64,000 bases of DNA from Crocinitomicaceae bacterium (GTDB lineage Bacteria; Bacteroidota; Bacteroidia; Flavobacteriales_D; Crocinitomicaceae): NCBI GenBank assembly GCA_030727405.1, contig JANRBR010000039.1, positions 1-64,000 of the forward strand. The letters run 5' to 3'. A program made the position numbers and the translations under genes. Position 1 is the stretch's first letter, and each line of letters begins with the position of its first letter. The notes beneath the pieces are model-generated. The model saw only the letters and a list, made by a program, of their open reading frames with translations. It searched no databases and had not been told where the DNA came from. Positions 7,519 to 17,507 of this stretch are shown here, piece after piece.

Positions 7519-7549
7519 CAAATATATCATTTTTACCTAAAAACCTCAA
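7519..7549 (-). promoter_or_regulatory. Promoter of the dksA-like/lspA operon
   Basis: On the minus strand TTG (7549-7547), a 20-nt spacer, then TATATTTG (7526-7519). This is a full match to the Bacteroidota housekeeping promoter TTG-N19..23-TAnnTTTG. The ATG is 40 nt further. Confidence 0.7.
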
Positions 7550-7652
7550 CCAAATTAGAATTAATTTCATGTTAATTCGGTCATTTTGAACAAATGCAGC
7601 GAGTTATTCACAATCATACTATGTACCCGTGAGAAAAAAGTAACTTCGTACT

Positions 7653-8615
7653 ATGATTCGTCTGTTCTTAGACAACCGAACTGCGGTTTTATTATTGCTG
7701 CCTTTTATCATTGGCCTCTACGTGATTGGAACCGTGTTTAGCGTGGACCAAGAACACTTGCAGCGTGCCAATGGTATGTTTTTTTACCCGACTGAAACGG
7801 GTGGTTTCTGGACGTATTTCATTCAATCTTTTCTGATTCTTTCCAATGCGGTTTTATTGAATGCTGTATTCAATAGCCACGAATTTTTGGACAAAAACAC
7901 CTACATCATCAGCTTGATCTATGTCGTCATGACTCCGATGTTTGTTCCACTCAATCAGTTCAGTCCGGTGCTGTTTGCCCATTTTTTCATAATTGCCACC
8001 TTAAGTGTTATTTTTCACCTGAAACAAAACACCGATGGAAAAATGACCGTTTTTAATGCCGGTGTGCTCATCAGTTTTGCCATCATTGCCCTACCTTACC
8101 TTTTGATTTTAATTCCGTTTATCCTAATCATGAATGTCATCATACGTCCCTTTTTGTGGCGAGAGTTATTCTTGTGCCTAGCAGGGATGAGCATTCCATT
8201 GATTTACTATTTCAGTTACTTATTTCTATTCAATCAATTTCAGTTTCATTGGTCTTTTCCAAACTGGTCTTTTCACCAATACAGCAAAGCATGGAATGAA
8301 TACCCAATGGCTATTTTGTTCTTTATCCTACTTTTAATTAGCCTTTTCAGTTTGGGTGCGCGCATGTTGAAATCATCACTGAGGTTGAAGAAACAAATTC
8401 AGATGTTGGGACTACTATTTACGGCCTTAATCATCATTGGAAGCCTTGATTTTTATTTAAGCGGAACCTTGACTTACTTATCGTTAGCCATAATACCACT
8501 AAGTTATTTCCTTACCTATGCCTTTTTAAGTAAACGTTCGGGTATCCTTGCAAATATTTTTTTCTATTTAACTGCTTTGTATTCCTTTGTGAAATTTTTT
8601 ATAAGCTTCACGTGA
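7653..8615 (+). CDS. Polytopic inner-membrane protein (DUF6427-like)
   Basis: A 320-residue, strongly hydrophobic protein with about 8-10 membrane helices (for example residues 11-28, 50-68, 84-100, 106-122, 130-160, 168-188, 220-238, 250-270, 275-300). The order and length resemble the DUF6427 membrane family of Flavobacteriales, but I see no motif that fixes it or gives a function. It stands alone ahead of purQ with a 44-nt gap that contains its own -7 box. Confidence 0.7.
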   Translation: MIRLFLDNRTAVLLLLPFIIGLYVIGTVFSVDQEHLQRANGMFFYPTETGGFWTYFIQSFLILSNAVLLNAVFNSHEFLDKNTYIISLIYVVMTPMFVPLNQFSPVLFAHFFIIATLSVIFHLKQNTDGKMTVFNAGVLISFAIIALPYLLILIPFILIMNVIIRPFLWRELFLCLAGMSIPLIYYFSYLFLFNQFQFHWSFPNWSFHQYSKAWNEYPMAILFFILLLISLFSLGARMLKSSLRLKKQIQMLGLLFTALIIIGSLDFYLSGTLTYLSLAIIPLSYFLTYAFLSKRSGILANIFFYLTALYSFVKFFISFT

Positions 8616-8631
8616 AAGCAGTTTAATTGAT

Positions 8632-8639
8632 TAATTTTG
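8632..8639 (+). promoter_or_regulatory. -7 box (TAATTTTG) upstream of purQ
   Basis: TAnnTTTG match 20 nt before the purQ ATG; no convincing -33 TTG. Confidence 0.4.
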
Positions 8640-8659
8640 AACCATAATTAAAGATAAAG

Positions 8660-9349
8660 ATGAAATTTGGAGTAGTAACGTTTCCTGGCTCAAATTGCGA
8701 TCAAGACATGGTCTATGTTTTGAAAGACATGTTAGGACAACAAGTAGAGCAATTGTGGCATAAGGATACAGACCTTAAAAATGTAGACATGGTGATCATT
8801 CCCGGTGGATTTTCCTACGGAGATTACTTGCGCTCAGGTGCCATCGCGAAATTTTCACCCATCATGACTGAGGTCATTCGACATGCGGAAAAAGGTGGTT
8901 ACGTAATGGGGGTGTGCAATGGATTCCAAATTTTAACCGAATCCGGACTATTGGAAGGCGCACTTCTTCACAATAACACACAGAAATTCATCTGTAAAAA
9001 CGTATTTTTAACTCCTGCCAGCTCAAGCGCCGCTCCTAGTCAGGATTTAATCAAGACACAAGCATACAAAATTCCAATTGCACACGGCGAAGGTCGTTTC
9101 TTTGCAAGCGATGATACCATCAAATCCATTCAGGACAATGATCAAATTTTGTTTCATTATTCTGATGAAAATGGACTCGTATCAGATGCTGCAAATCCAA
9201 ACGGGTCGTTGCATTCCATTGCTGGAATAAGCAATAAAGGTAAAAACGTTTTCGGAATGATGCCGCACCCTGAAAGAGCTGCAGACATGCACCTTGGCAA
9301 CAAAGATGGCGTTGCTATTTTTGAATCGATTTTAAATCATTGTTCATGA
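8660..9349 (+). CDS. purQ: Phosphoribosylformylglycinamidine synthase subunit I
   Basis: Glutamine amidotransferase subunit that supplies ammonia for the fourth step of de novo purine synthesis (FGAR to FGAM). The 229-residue class-I GATase has the nucleophile Cys86 in GVCNGFQIL and the His203/Glu205 pair in PHPERA. A separate PurQ implies that this organism uses the small PurL with PurQ and PurS, rather than the single large PurL of many relatives. It overlaps purD in an ATGA arrangement, so the two are co-translated. Confidence 0.96.
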   Translation: MKFGVVTFPGSNCDQDMVYVLKDMLGQQVEQLWHKDTDLKNVDMVIIPGGFSYGDYLRSGAIAKFSPIMTEVIRHAEKGGYVMGVCNGFQILTESGLLEGALLHNNTQKFICKNVFLTPASSSAAPSQDLIKTQAYKIPIAHGEGRFFASDDTIKSIQDNDQILFHYSDENGLVSDAANPNGSLHSIAGISNKGKNVFGMMPHPERAADMHLGNKDGVAIFESILNHCS

Positions 9350-10620
9350 AAGTTCTACTATTAGGATCCGGTGGACGCGAACATGCGCTTGCATGGAAAA
9401 TTGCACAAAGCTCCATTTTAGATGAGTTATTCATTGCACCTGGAAATGCCGGAACCAAAAAACATGGTAAAAACATCGATTTATCGACAACAGATTTTGA
9501 AGGGATAAAAATATTTGTCATTGAAAATCAAATCGATATGGTCATCGTTGGACCTGAAGAACCCCTTGTCAAAGGAATCTACGATTTCTTTCAAGCAGAT
9601 GAACAATTAAAAAAAGTTGGTGTCATTGGACCGAGTCAATTTGGTGCTCAACTAGAAGGCAGTAAAGATTTCGCGAAAGCATTCATGTCTCGTCATGCCA
9701 TTCCAACGGCGAAATACGGAACATTTACGGCTGAAACAATCAACCAAGGACTTGCTTTCTTAAGTGCGATGAAAGGTCCATATGTGTTGAAAGCGGATGG
9801 ATTAGCAGCTGGAAAAGGTGTACTAATTCTCTCTGATCTCGAAGAAGCCAAAAACGAACTAAAGAGCATGTTGCTGGATGAGAAATTTGGCGAAGCAAGT
9901 AGCAAAGTGGTCATTGAACAATTTTTAGACGGAATAGAATTATCCGTTTTCGTGTTAACCGATGGTGAATCGTTTAAATTACTCCCGGAGGCAAAAGATT
10001 ACAAAAGAATTGGAGAGGGTGATACAGGATTGAACACTGGTGGTATGGGAGCAATTTCACCCGTTCCTTTTGCCGACGCAAGTTTCATGGACAAAGTTCA
10101 CAACCGAATCATCGTACCAACAATAAAAGGCCTTAAAACCGAGAAAATTACGTACAAAGGATTTGTGTTTTTTGGCTTGATCAACGTCAAGGGTGATCCC
10201 TACGTGATTGAATACAATTGCCGCATGGGTGACCCTGAAACAGAAGTGGTTATACCGAGGTTAAAGTCAGATATCCTTGATTTATTCGAAGGCGTTGCGA
10301 GCAACACACTTTCCGAAAGAGACATTCAATTCATTGATAAAAGTGCCGCGACGGTTATGATGGTTTCTGGAGGGTACCCCGGCGATTACGTGAAAGGGAA
10401 ATCGATTTTTGGCTTGAACAGCATTGTTGACAGCATCGTTTTCCATGCTGGAACAAGTGCTGATGGTCCTTCTGTATTGACAGCGGGTGGAAGGGTATTG
10501 GCAGTGACTTCTTACGGTAAAAACTTGGAGGCAGCACTTGATAAATCGTATGATTCCATTTCCAAAATCAATTACGACGGTGCATATTACCGCAAGGACA
10601 TCGGCCAAGATGTACTGTAA
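9346..10620 (+). CDS. purD: Phosphoribosylamine-glycine ligase
   Basis: ATP-grasp enzyme that joins glycine to phosphoribosylamine, the second step of purine synthesis. The 424-residue length is standard. Motifs: KVLLLGSGGREHALAWK at the N terminus, GPEEPLVKGI, YVLKADGLAAGKGV in the ATP-grasp domain, and NTGGMGAISP. The start is placed at ATG 9346, overlapping the purQ TGA (ATGA), rather than the in-frame TTG at 9340. Confidence 0.96.
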   Translation: MKVLLLGSGGREHALAWKIAQSSILDELFIAPGNAGTKKHGKNIDLSTTDFEGIKIFVIENQIDMVIVGPEEPLVKGIYDFFQADEQLKKVGVIGPSQFGAQLEGSKDFAKAFMSRHAIPTAKYGTFTAETINQGLAFLSAMKGPYVLKADGLAAGKGVLILSDLEEAKNELKSMLLDEKFGEASSKVVIEQFLDGIELSVFVLTDGESFKLLPEAKDYKRIGEGDTGLNTGGMGAISPVPFADASFMDKVHNRIIVPTIKGLKTEKITYKGFVFFGLINVKGDPYVIEYNCRMGDPETEVVIPRLKSDILDLFEGVASNTLSERDIQFIDKSAATVMMVSGGYPGDYVKGKSIFGLNSIVDSIVFHAGTSADGPSVLTAGGRVLAVTSYGKNLEAALDKSYDSISKINYDGAYYRKDIGQDVL

Positions 10621-10644
10621 AAATCGGATTCTAATCCCTAAATT

Positions 10645-11901
10645 ATGAGTGTAGATTTCATCATCATTCTAATTTCCATTCTCGCTTCCGCTTTCTTTTC
10701 AGCAATGGAGCTAGCATTTATTTCATCGAATCGACTTCGAATTGAAGTAATGAAAAAAAACCGCTCCCTCAAAAGCCGAATTATTGGCTTGTTTTTCCAC
10801 CGCGAATCTACCATGATTGCTTCGCTTTTAATGGGGAACAACATTGCACTAGTTATGTACGGTATCGCCGCTGCCCGTGTGCTCAATCCATTCTTTGTAA
10901 ACCTGGGCGTGACAGATGAAATCATTCTATTGATTCTGCAAACCATCACATCGACAATCATTGTGTTGGTCACAGCCGAATTTCTACCAAAAGCGTTGGT
11001 TCAATTGAATCCAAATCGATTCTTAGACATCACCCTTGCACCGATGTTGATTTTGTACATTCTGTTATATGTTCCAACTCAAATTATTTTATTTTTCAGT
11101 TACATCATTCTTAAATTATTTGGTTCCAGTCAAGAGCAATCAGCGAGGGTGTTTTCGAAAGTTGACCTAGAACATTATGTGGAAGAGCTAAGTTCGCGAA
11201 TCAAAGATGAAGAGGAATTTAGCAATGAAATGCTGATCCTCCGGAACGCACTTGATTTTTCCAATATCAAAGCTAGGGACTGCATGATTCCAAGAACCGA
11301 AATCATCGGAGTGGAAATCGAAGAAAGCATCGATGAGGCGAAAAAGTTATTAATCGATAAAGGACTCTCTAAACTGATCGTTTATCGAGATGACATTGAC
11401 AACATCATTGGCTATATCCATTCTTTTGATTTATTTTCACAACCCAAATCCATCAAGCAAATATTAAAACCCATCAGTTTTGTTCCAACCGTTATTTCGG
11501 GCAAAGAACTGTTGGAGAAGTTTACCAAACAAGCGGGAAATTTTGCAGTAGTCACAGATGAATATGGAGGGACAGCCGGAATCATCACATTGGAAGATGT
11601 CATCGAAGAAATATTTGGTGAAATTGAAGACGAACACGACAAGGAAATTTGGTTAGAAGAAAAAATCAATGAATCTGAATTTTTATTTTACGCAAGAATC
11701 GACATTGATTATTTAAATGAAACCTTTAAACTTTCACTGGAAGAATCTGAAGAATACGACACCTTAGCTGGACTTATTATTCATCACATTGAATCCATTC
11801 CAACCCAAGGAGATAGCGTTCAACTCGAAAAATACCGCCTAGTGGTAGAAAAGGTTTCAGATCGGAAAATTGAAACCGTTCGACTTTTCATTGAATCCTA
11901 A
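10645..11901 (+). CDS. Hemolysin-C/CorC-like protein (CNNM, CBS pair)
   Basis: A 418-residue inner-membrane protein. An N-terminal CNNM (DUF21) domain with three to four helices (residues 4-22, 54-75, 84-105, 125-150) is followed by a CBS pair (about 200-320; motifs CMIPRTEI and FAVVTDEYGGTAGIITLEDVIEEIFGEI). A C-terminal CorC_HlyC transporter-associated domain covers about 335-415. Relatives take part in magnesium/cobalt efflux or tolerance; the 'hemolysin' name is historical. The gliding protein GldE is a paralogue, but nothing here points to it specifically. Followed without a gap by the HAD gene. Confidence 0.88.
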   Translation: MSVDFIIILISILASAFFSAMELAFISSNRLRIEVMKKNRSLKSRIIGLFFHRESTMIASLLMGNNIALVMYGIAAARVLNPFFVNLGVTDEIILLILQTITSTIIVLVTAEFLPKALVQLNPNRFLDITLAPMLILYILLYVPTQIILFFSYIILKLFGSSQEQSARVFSKVDLEHYVEELSSRIKDEEEFSNEMLILRNALDFSNIKARDCMIPRTEIIGVEIEESIDEAKKLLIDKGLSKLIVYRDDIDNIIGYIHSFDLFSQPKSIKQILKPISFVPTVISGKELLEKFTKQAGNFAVVTDEYGGTAGIITLEDVIEEIFGEIEDEHDKEIWLEEKINESEFLFYARIDIDYLNETFKLSLEESEEYDTLAGLIIHHIESIPTQGDSVQLEKYRLVVEKVSDRKIETVRLFIES

Positions 11902-11913
11902 TTGCCTGCTGAA

Positions 11914-12576
11914 ATGATTGAAATCAAGGAATACGATGCGGTTATTTTTGACATGGATGGGGTACTGATCGACTCAGAACCTCTTTGGAAAATTGCGATG
12001 GAAGAAGTGTTTCATGCGCTTGGCTCCACATTGAAAAAAGAAGATTTTCAAAAAACCGTTGGCTTGCGAATTGATGAAGTTGTGCATTTTTGGAATCACC
12101 ATGAAAATTGGGGAATCTCAAATGAATCCGAAATCGAAGAAGCCATCATTGTTAAAATGATTGAACTCATTTCAAAAAACGCTCAACCATTGAGCGGTGT
12201 CATTGAAACCTTGACTTTCCTAAAAAATAAAGGACTAAAAATTGGCCTGGCAACTTCCTCCTCAAGCAGGTTAATCAAGGTCGTGTTGGCCGAATTGAAC
12301 ATTGCTCGTTTTTTTGACTTTGTGCATTCCGCTGAAAACGAAGCATATGGCAAACCTCATCCTGCGGTATACGTAAAAGTTGCAGAGGTATTAAACGTTT
12401 CTCCAACGAAATGCTTGGTGATCGAGGATTCATTTAACGGCGTCATCGCTGGAATTGCTGCAAAAATGAAAGTTGTTTGCATTCCCGAAAAAACACACTT
12501 CCCAAATCAACGATTGGCAGTAGCCGATTTTCATTTTGAAACTATGAACGACTTCTTGTTGGAAATACAAGATTAG
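11914..12576 (+). CDS. HAD-family phosphatase (HxpB/beta-phosphoglucomutase-like)
   Basis: A 220-residue haloacid-dehalogenase hydrolase. Motif I is FDMDGVLIDSE with nucleophile Asp13 and Asp15, motif II is LATSSSS, and motif IV is VIEDSFNGVIAG. The EPLW segment after motif I and a small helical cap resemble sugar-phosphate phosphatases such as HxpB (YniC) and beta-phosphoglucomutases. The substrate cannot be told from sequence. The start is taken as ATG 11914; a TTG at 11902 would add four residues and abut the upstream gene. Confidence 0.85.
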   Translation: MIEIKEYDAVIFDMDGVLIDSEPLWKIAMEEVFHALGSTLKKEDFQKTVGLRIDEVVHFWNHHENWGISNESEIEEAIIVKMIELISKNAQPLSGVIETLTFLKNKGLKIGLATSSSSRLIKVVLAELNIARFFDFVHSAENEAYGKPHPAVYVKVAEVLNVSPTKCLVIEDSFNGVIAGIAAKMKVVCIPEKTHFPNQRLAVADFHFETMNDFLLEIQD

Positions 12577-12603
12577 AACACACGTCCATTTGGATTGCTT
12601 TTG

Positions 12604-12611
12604 TATTTTTG
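12604..12611 (+). promoter_or_regulatory. -7 box (TATTTTTG) of ruvB
   Basis: TAnnTTTG ending 6 nt before the ruvB ATG, implying a near-leaderless transcript. No -33 TTG at the expected distance. Confidence 0.4.
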
Positions 12612-12617
12612 TAAGGC

Positions 12618-13640
12618 ATGGAAGATTCATTTGATTACCGAGACGAGGCTGAAAACAACGGCGAACAGGAAATTGATAAAGTCCTGCGCCCAAAATCGTT
12701 GAGCGACTTTGCTGGACAACCATCTGTTGTTGAAAATTTGGAAGTCTTTGTTCGGGCTGCTCAATTGCGAAATGAACCCCTTGATCACGTTCTTCTTCAC
12801 GGTCCACCAGGGTTGGGAAAAACTACCCTTGCAAACATTATTGCGAATGAATTGGGTGTTGGTTTCAAAGTTACCTCAGGACCCGTTCTGGATAAAGCAG
12901 GAGATTTAGCAGGATTGTTGACCAACCTCGGAGTTGGTGATGTTTTGTTCATTGATGAAATCCATCGCTTGAGTCCGGTCATTGAGGAATATTTATATTC
13001 AGCCATGGAGGATTATGTCATCGACATCATGCTCGACTCTGGAGCAAATGCGCGAAGCATCCAAATCAACCTAAATCCATTCACCCTAATTGGCGCAACA
13101 ACACGCTCGGGACTTCTCACCTCTCCCCTACGTGCACGATTCGGAATCAACTCACGCTTGGAATATTACGATTCCAAAACACTTACATCAATCGTTGAAC
13201 GCTCCGCTCACCTCCTTCACATAGAAATTGATGAATCCGCTGCCTTTAAAATTGCAAGTCGGAGCCGTGGAACACCGAGAATTGCCAACGCATTACTGAG
13301 ACGTGTTCGAGATTTCGCCCAAATCAAAGGAAGCGGGAAAATCGACGAAGAAATCACAGAGTTTGCTCTAAAAGCATTGAATGTCGATGAAAATGGACTG
13401 GATGAAATGGACATCAGGATATTAAAAGTGATCATCGACAAATTTGGCGGTGGTCCGGTTGGACTCAGCACCATCGCTACGGCGATTGGTGAAAATGCAG
13501 GCACCTTGGAGGAAGTCTACGAACCATTTTTAATTCAAGAAGGATTCTTGATGAGAACCCCTCGTGGCCGAAAAGCCACGGAAAAAACATACCGCCATCT
13601 CGGAAAGGACATCGGATGGACGCAAGGTGGACTTTTCTAA
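12618..13640 (+). CDS. ruvB: Holliday junction branch migration ATPase RuvB
   Basis: Hexameric AAA+ motor that, with RuvA, moves Holliday junctions during recombination and repair. 340 residues, normal length. Walker [10 protein letters not shown] (62-70), Walker B with DEIH (113-116), sensor 1 GATTRSG, the arginine-finger region with LRARFGI, and the C-terminal winged helix ([17 protein letters not shown]). It ends directly at the start of queG, with no gap, and is probably co-transcribed with it. Confidence 0.98.
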   Translation: MEDSFDYRDEAENNGEQEIDKVLRPKSLSDFAGQPSVVENLEVFVRAAQLRNEPLDHVLLHGPPGLGKTTLANIIANELGVGFKVTSGPVLDKAGDLAGLLTNLGVGDVLFIDEIHRLSPVIEEYLYSAMEDYVIDIMLDSGANARSIQINLNPFTLIGATTRSGLLTSPLRARFGINSRLEYYDSKTLTSIVERSAHLLHIEIDESAAFKIASRSRGTPRIANALLRRVRDFAQIKGSGKIDEEITEFALKALNVDENGLDEMDIRILKVIIDKFGGGPVGLSTIATAIGENAGTLEEVYEPFLIQEGFLMRTPRGRKATEKTYRHLGKDIGWTQGGLF

Positions 13641-14573
13641 ATGATTGCAAAGCACCAGTATAAACATTTCATTTCAACCAAAGCAAAAGAACTTGGGTTT
13701 TTCCACATTGGTTTTTCAAAAGCAGATTTTTTAGAAGAAGAGGCGCCTCGTTTGGAGAACTGGTTGGACCAAAATTACCATGGGGAAATGGCCTATATGG
13801 CCAATCACTTTGATAAACGCTTAGACCCAAGGCTACTGGTTGATGATGCAAAAACGGTGATTTCCCTGCTTTTCAATTATTACACGAACGAAGAACAAGT
13901 CGATCCCGAAGCACCAAAGATTTCAAAATATGCCTATGGCGATGACTACCACGATGTCATAAAAGCAAAATTAAAAGAACTGATCGCCTACATTCAAGAT
14001 GAAATAGGTGAAGTGAATGGACGAGGATTTGTAGATTCCGCACCGGTGATGGATAAAGCGTGGGCAAAAAAAGCAGGGATTGGCTGGCTTGGAAAAAATA
14101 GCAATTTAATTCACCCAAAAAAAGGTAGTTTTTTCTTTATAGCCGATTTAATCATCGATTTGGAAATCGAAGCCGATGGTCCCATCAAAGATTACTGTGG
14201 CACATGTACGCGTTGCATCGATGCTTGTCCGACAGATGCCATTATTCAACCCTACGTTGTGAACGGCTCAAAATGCATTTCTTATTTAACCATTGAACTC
14301 AAGGACGAATTATTGCCCTCCGAATTCAAAGGGAAAATGGATAATTGGATGTTTGGTTGCGACATTTGTCAGGATGTTTGTCCCTGGAATCGCTTCTCTG
14401 TTTTGCATCAAGAAGAACGTTTTCAAGCAAAGCCATCGCTGCTAGAATTAAGTAAAAAAGATTGGCTTGATCTTCAAGAGGAAGGGTTTCAAATCCTTTT
14501 TAAAGGAAGTCCAGTGAAACGAACGAAATTTTCTGGGTTAAAAAGAAACATTACCTTCCTAAATTTACCCTAG
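13641..14573 (+). CDS. queG: Epoxyqueuosine reductase
   Basis: Cobalamin- and iron-sulfur-dependent enzyme that reduces epoxyqueuosine to queuosine in the tRNA wobble position. 310 residues. The catalytic-type Asp132 lies in [11 protein letters not shown]. Two 4Fe-4S sites are ligated by Cys186, 189, 192, 196 and by Cys212, 240, 243, 247 ([11 protein letters not shown]). Like many QueG outside enterobacteria it lacks the extra C-terminal HEAT repeat. Its pathway partner Tgt is encoded at 53.5-54.7 kb. Confidence 0.96.
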   Translation: MIAKHQYKHFISTKAKELGFFHIGFSKADFLEEEAPRLENWLDQNYHGEMAYMANHFDKRLDPRLLVDDAKTVISLLFNYYTNEEQVDPEAPKISKYAYGDDYHDVIKAKLKELIAYIQDEIGEVNGRGFVDSAPVMDKAWAKKAGIGWLGKNSNLIHPKKGSFFFIADLIIDLEIEADGPIKDYCGTCTRCIDACPTDAIIQPYVVNGSKCISYLTIELKDELLPSEFKGKMDNWMFGCDICQDVCPWNRFSVLHQEERFQAKPSLLELSKKDWLDLQEEGFQILFKGSPVKRTKFSGLKRNITFLNLP

Positions 14574-14608
14574 GACGTGTAGATTAAATGTTGAAATTTC
14601 TGCTTAGT

Positions 14609-14642
14609 TTGCTCCGTTCATTCATTGAAGTTTTTAACTTTG
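14609..14642 (+). promoter_or_regulatory. Promoter of kmo
   Basis: TTG (14609-14611), a 23-nt spacer and TAACTTTG (14635-14642), a good Bacteroidota promoter match. It predicts a leader of about 45 nt before the kmo ATG at 14693. Confidence 0.6.
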
Positions 14643-14692
14643 TTCAGAGTCAACTTAGACGATTTATACAACGCATACCTTAAGAAATAGAA

Positions 14693-16054
14693 ATGGAACA
14701 GAAAAAAGAAGTCGTCATTATTGGAGCCGGTTTGGTTGGATCACTTTGGGCAGTTTACATGTCTAAAGCGGGCTATAACGTAACCATTTATGAAAGACGT
14801 TCAGACATTCGTAAAGCTGAAATAAGTGCGGGTAAATCAATCAATCTTGCCCTTTCCGTACGCGGATGGACTGCACTCGATGCCGTAGGTATCGGTGATG
14901 AAATTCGCAAAATCGGAATTCCAATGTATGGAAGAATGATGCATGATATACAGGGTAATTTAACGTATCAACCATACGGAAAAGAAGGTCAAGCTATTTA
15001 TTCCATTTCAAGAGGACGCACGAATGCCGTTATGATGGACATGGCCGAAAAACACGGAGATGCCACTATTCATTACAACCACGAATGCAAAAAGGTAGAC
15101 CTGAAAGCGGGTATCGTAACCCTCACCAATACGCTGACAAACGAAGAGTTTACCGTACAAGCGGACCTCGTTTTTGGTGTGGATGGTGCCTTTTCTGCAG
15201 TGCGGTATAATTCCTTTCAAAAAATCAATCGCTTCAATTACAGTCAAAACTTTGTGTCCGATGGATACCGCGAGATTTTATTGCCTGCAAATGAAGATGG
15301 ATCCTATAAATTAGATAAAAATGCCTTGCACATTTGGCCAAGAGGGCGCTTTATGCTCATGGCGATGGCGAATGAAGACGGATCCTTTACGTGTACCTTA
15401 TTCATGCCCCATGAAGGTGGAGAAAATGCGTTTGACAAGCTGACTTCACTTGAGGCAGTAAACAATTTCTTTCAAACAACTTTCCCGGATTTCTATGAAA
15501 TGATGCCGAATATTGCGGACGCCTGGGAGGATCATCCATTATCGAATTTAGCTATTATCCGCTGTTATCCTTGGAGCCATGGTAAAGTTGCTTTGATGGG
15601 AGATGCTGCACACGCCACTGTACCGTTCTACGGACAAGGAATGAATGCAGGATTTGAAGATTGTACGGTAATGAATCGCCTCATGAACAAACATAAGCAC
15701 GATTGGACTGCTATCTTTGAAGAATACAGCATCGAACGCAAACCTGATGGCGATGCTTTGCAAGATTTGTCTTTGGATAATTACTTCGTGATGCGCGACT
15801 ACGTGGCAGATCCAGCTTTTATCCTGCGTAAGAAAATCGAAGCAAAATTCAGCGAACTACACCCAGAACGCTGGTTGCCATTATACTCCCAAGTGACGTT
15901 TAGCAACATCCGCTACAGCGATGCGTATCGACAAGGGAACATCCAAAATGAAATCATGGACGAAATCATGTCCTTACCAAACATCGAATCTGAGTGGGAT
16001 TCAAAAATCGTCATGGATATTTTGCTTGAAAAAAGTGCTGACTTTAAATTTTAA
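14693..16054 (+). CDS. kmo: Kynurenine 3-monooxygenase
   Basis: FAD/NADPH hydroxylase converting L-kynurenine to 3-hydroxykynurenine in tryptophan degradation and quinolinate/NAD synthesis. 453 residues. The FAD-binding GAGLVGS lies at 11-17. The KMO-type segment SAGKSINLALSVRG is at about 43-56, DGAFSAVR contacts FAD/NADPH, and GDAAHATVPFYGQGMNAGFED is the second FAD motif. It starts a short unit with the barrel protein that follows 2 nt later. The next shared pathway enzyme in the window is 3-hydroxyanthranilate dioxygenase at 42.9 kb. Confidence 0.95.
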   Translation: MEQKKEVVIIGAGLVGSLWAVYMSKAGYNVTIYERRSDIRKAEISAGKSINLALSVRGWTALDAVGIGDEIRKIGIPMYGRMMHDIQGNLTYQPYGKEGQAIYSISRGRTNAVMMDMAEKHGDATIHYNHECKKVDLKAGIVTLTNTLTNEEFTVQADLVFGVDGAFSAVRYNSFQKINRFNYSQNFVSDGYREILLPANEDGSYKLDKNALHIWPRGRFMLMAMANEDGSFTCTLFMPHEGGENAFDKLTSLEAVNNFFQTTFPDFYEMMPNIADAWEDHPLSNLAIIRCYPWSHGKVALMGDAAHATVPFYGQGMNAGFEDCTVMNRLMNKHKHDWTAIFEEYSIERKPDGDALQDLSLDNYFVMRDYVADPAFILRKKIEAKFSELHPERWLPLYSQVTFSNIRYSDAYRQGNIQNEIMDEIMSLPNIESEWDSKIVMDILLEKSADFKF

Positions 16055-16056
16055 CT

Positions 16057-16959
16057 ATGAGTAAATACCTGTTCGCATGGTTCATTTTCACCAGTGCCCT
16101 TAGCTTCGCACAAGGTGGATTTGAAAAATCCAAGAAAAAAGGAAATGATTACATGGTTGTAAGCAATCATGGCATACAATTCTCCATTGGACCAACCTAT
16201 AATTTTCACACGAAACCTATTCTAGGAGAATTAACAGCTTCCAATGGTGCGCGAGGAAATTATAGCATCACTCCAAAAAGTCAATTAGGTTTTTATGCTG
16301 AATTCGGAATGGTGCATTTTCCAAAATGGAAAGGGACTCCCATCAAAGCGTTGAAAAAAAGCCGCATCATTGATTATTTCGATTGGGGACTTGGTTATAG
16401 CCTTTATCGAGGAACGGAACAAACAGAAATTACCTATAAAAACGCATTTGGCGAGGTGATTAATACGATGAAAGGAACGGGACAATTTAACAACGGTTAT
16501 TTATACGGCCGATATAGTGCACATACACTGGTTTACTTCGGAAAGAAAAAAATTGTCAAAGTAAGAAAACACTTTGTGGACAATAGCATCGGAATTAATT
16601 TCAATTATTGCATTTCCCCTGGCGACTCCTTGTACAAGGATGGATTCACGAGTTACATGTCCCCGCAAGTTTTCCAAGGAAATACCGATCAGAAATTACG
16701 CATTCAATTCGATTACAGCCTAGGGATTGGTATCCGTTTGAACAAAGCATGGATGTTCGTACCGAGCGTTACGATCCCAATTGTGGCCGTGAAAAATTGG
16801 TATGGATTTAATTCTTATTTGCACTGGTATTCCTCAGGTTATTGGCCCATTCAAGGTCAAATAAAGTTCATCAAACTTTTCGAAAAACCTAATAAGTGTG
16901 GTGTTTACAGTACGCCTGAAGATAAGGATATGCAAAAACAATATGAAATGCAGAACTAA
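16057..16959 (+). CDS. Secreted/outer-membrane protein, unknown function
   Basis: A 300-residue protein with a signal peptide (MSKYLFAWFIFTSALSFAQ) and alternating aromatic strands suggestive of a small outer-membrane barrel (for example FSIGPTYNFHTKP, GFYAEFGMVHFP, GYLYGRYSAHTLVYFG, FDYSLGIGIRL). I recognise no named family. It follows kmo by 2 nt, probably on the same transcript, although no metabolic link is evident. It ends 4 bp short of the convergent gene. Confidence 0.65.
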   Translation: MSKYLFAWFIFTSALSFAQGGFEKSKKKGNDYMVVSNHGIQFSIGPTYNFHTKPILGELTASNGARGNYSITPKSQLGFYAEFGMVHFPKWKGTPIKALKKSRIIDYFDWGLGYSLYRGTEQTEITYKNAFGEVINTMKGTGQFNNGYLYGRYSAHTLVYFGKKKIVKVRKHFVDNSIGINFNYCISPGDSLYKDGFTSYMSPQVFQGNTDQKLRIQFDYSLGIGIRLNKAWMFVPSVTIPIVAVKNWYGFNSYLHWYSSGYWPIQGQIKFIKLFEKPNKCGVYSTPEDKDMQKQYEMQN

Positions 16960-16963
16960 ACTG

Positions 16964-17497
16964 CTATGATTTCCATTCCTTTAAAATCATTTTTGGAAGT
17001 TTTTTTCGAAACCGTTTCATGACGGAATCTCGATCGGATACATTGCCACATTTCAATAGGCTTCGTCCAATAATCTGATGATTCAGGTCATAAATGGTAA
17101 ATTCGAAGGTCACCGAAGTAGCTTCATCTCGGTAAATGTGATAGATACTCGACATTTCTAACATTTCCTTTATTGGAATGTTCGATTCTGAAGCTTTGAA
17201 TCGACGGTCATATCCCCTCACATTTAATACTATAATTGCATCAATGCCTTTCGATTGAATGATTTTACGAATGGAATCATTTAACAAGTCAACCATGGCT
17301 TCTCCTTGTTTCAAAACATTGAATGAAGGCATTGCTTTGTAACCATTTTGCTGAAGCAATTCAACTAAATTTAGTTCCATTGCGTAGCGGTCTTCATTTT
17401 TTTCAAACTGTCCAACAACAAGCGCATTTTTAAACTTGATTTGTTGTCCATACGAAAAGGAGGAGACAATCAAAAATAGAGATAGAAGAACTTTCAT
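16964..17497 (-). CDS. Periplasmic protein of unknown function
   Basis: 177 residues from the ATG at 17497, which opens a signal peptide (MKVLLSLFLIVSSFSYGQ). An upstream in-frame start inside metF is less likely. The mature part has the pattern of a small alpha/beta fold (KFKNALVVGQFEKNEDRYAMELNLVELLQQNGYKAMPS; GIDAIIVLNVRGYDRRF) that recalls CsgG/TolB-N-like or DUF4136-like periplasmic folds, but that is only an impression. It lies 10 nt after metF in the same direction. Confidence 0.65.
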   Translation of the reverse strand: MKVLLSLFLIVSSFSYGQQIKFKNALVVGQFEKNEDRYAMELNLVELLQQNGYKAMPSFNVLKQGEAMVDLLNDSIRKIIQSKGIDAIIVLNVRGYDRRFKASESNIPIKEMLEMSSIYHIYRDEATSVTFEFTIYDLNHQIIGRSLLKCGNVSDRDSVMKRFRKKLPKMILKEWKS

Positions 17498-17507
17498 CTT
17501 AGTTAAA

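Noticed and set aside
7604-7612. TTATTCACA, a perfect DnaA-box match (TTATNCACA) between the dksA-like gene and the membrane protein gene
   Set aside because: Only one box is seen, no cluster, no AT-rich unwinding region and no dnaA/dnaN nearby; a chance match is likely.
9340-9345. TTG start for purD two codons earlier
   Set aside because: The ATG at 9346 overlaps the purQ stop as ATGA, the usual coupling, and gives the standard protein start.
12430-12807. 125-codon minus-strand frame across the HAD/ruvB junction
   Set aside because: Covers the ends of two certain genes and the ruvB promoter; no signal of coding.
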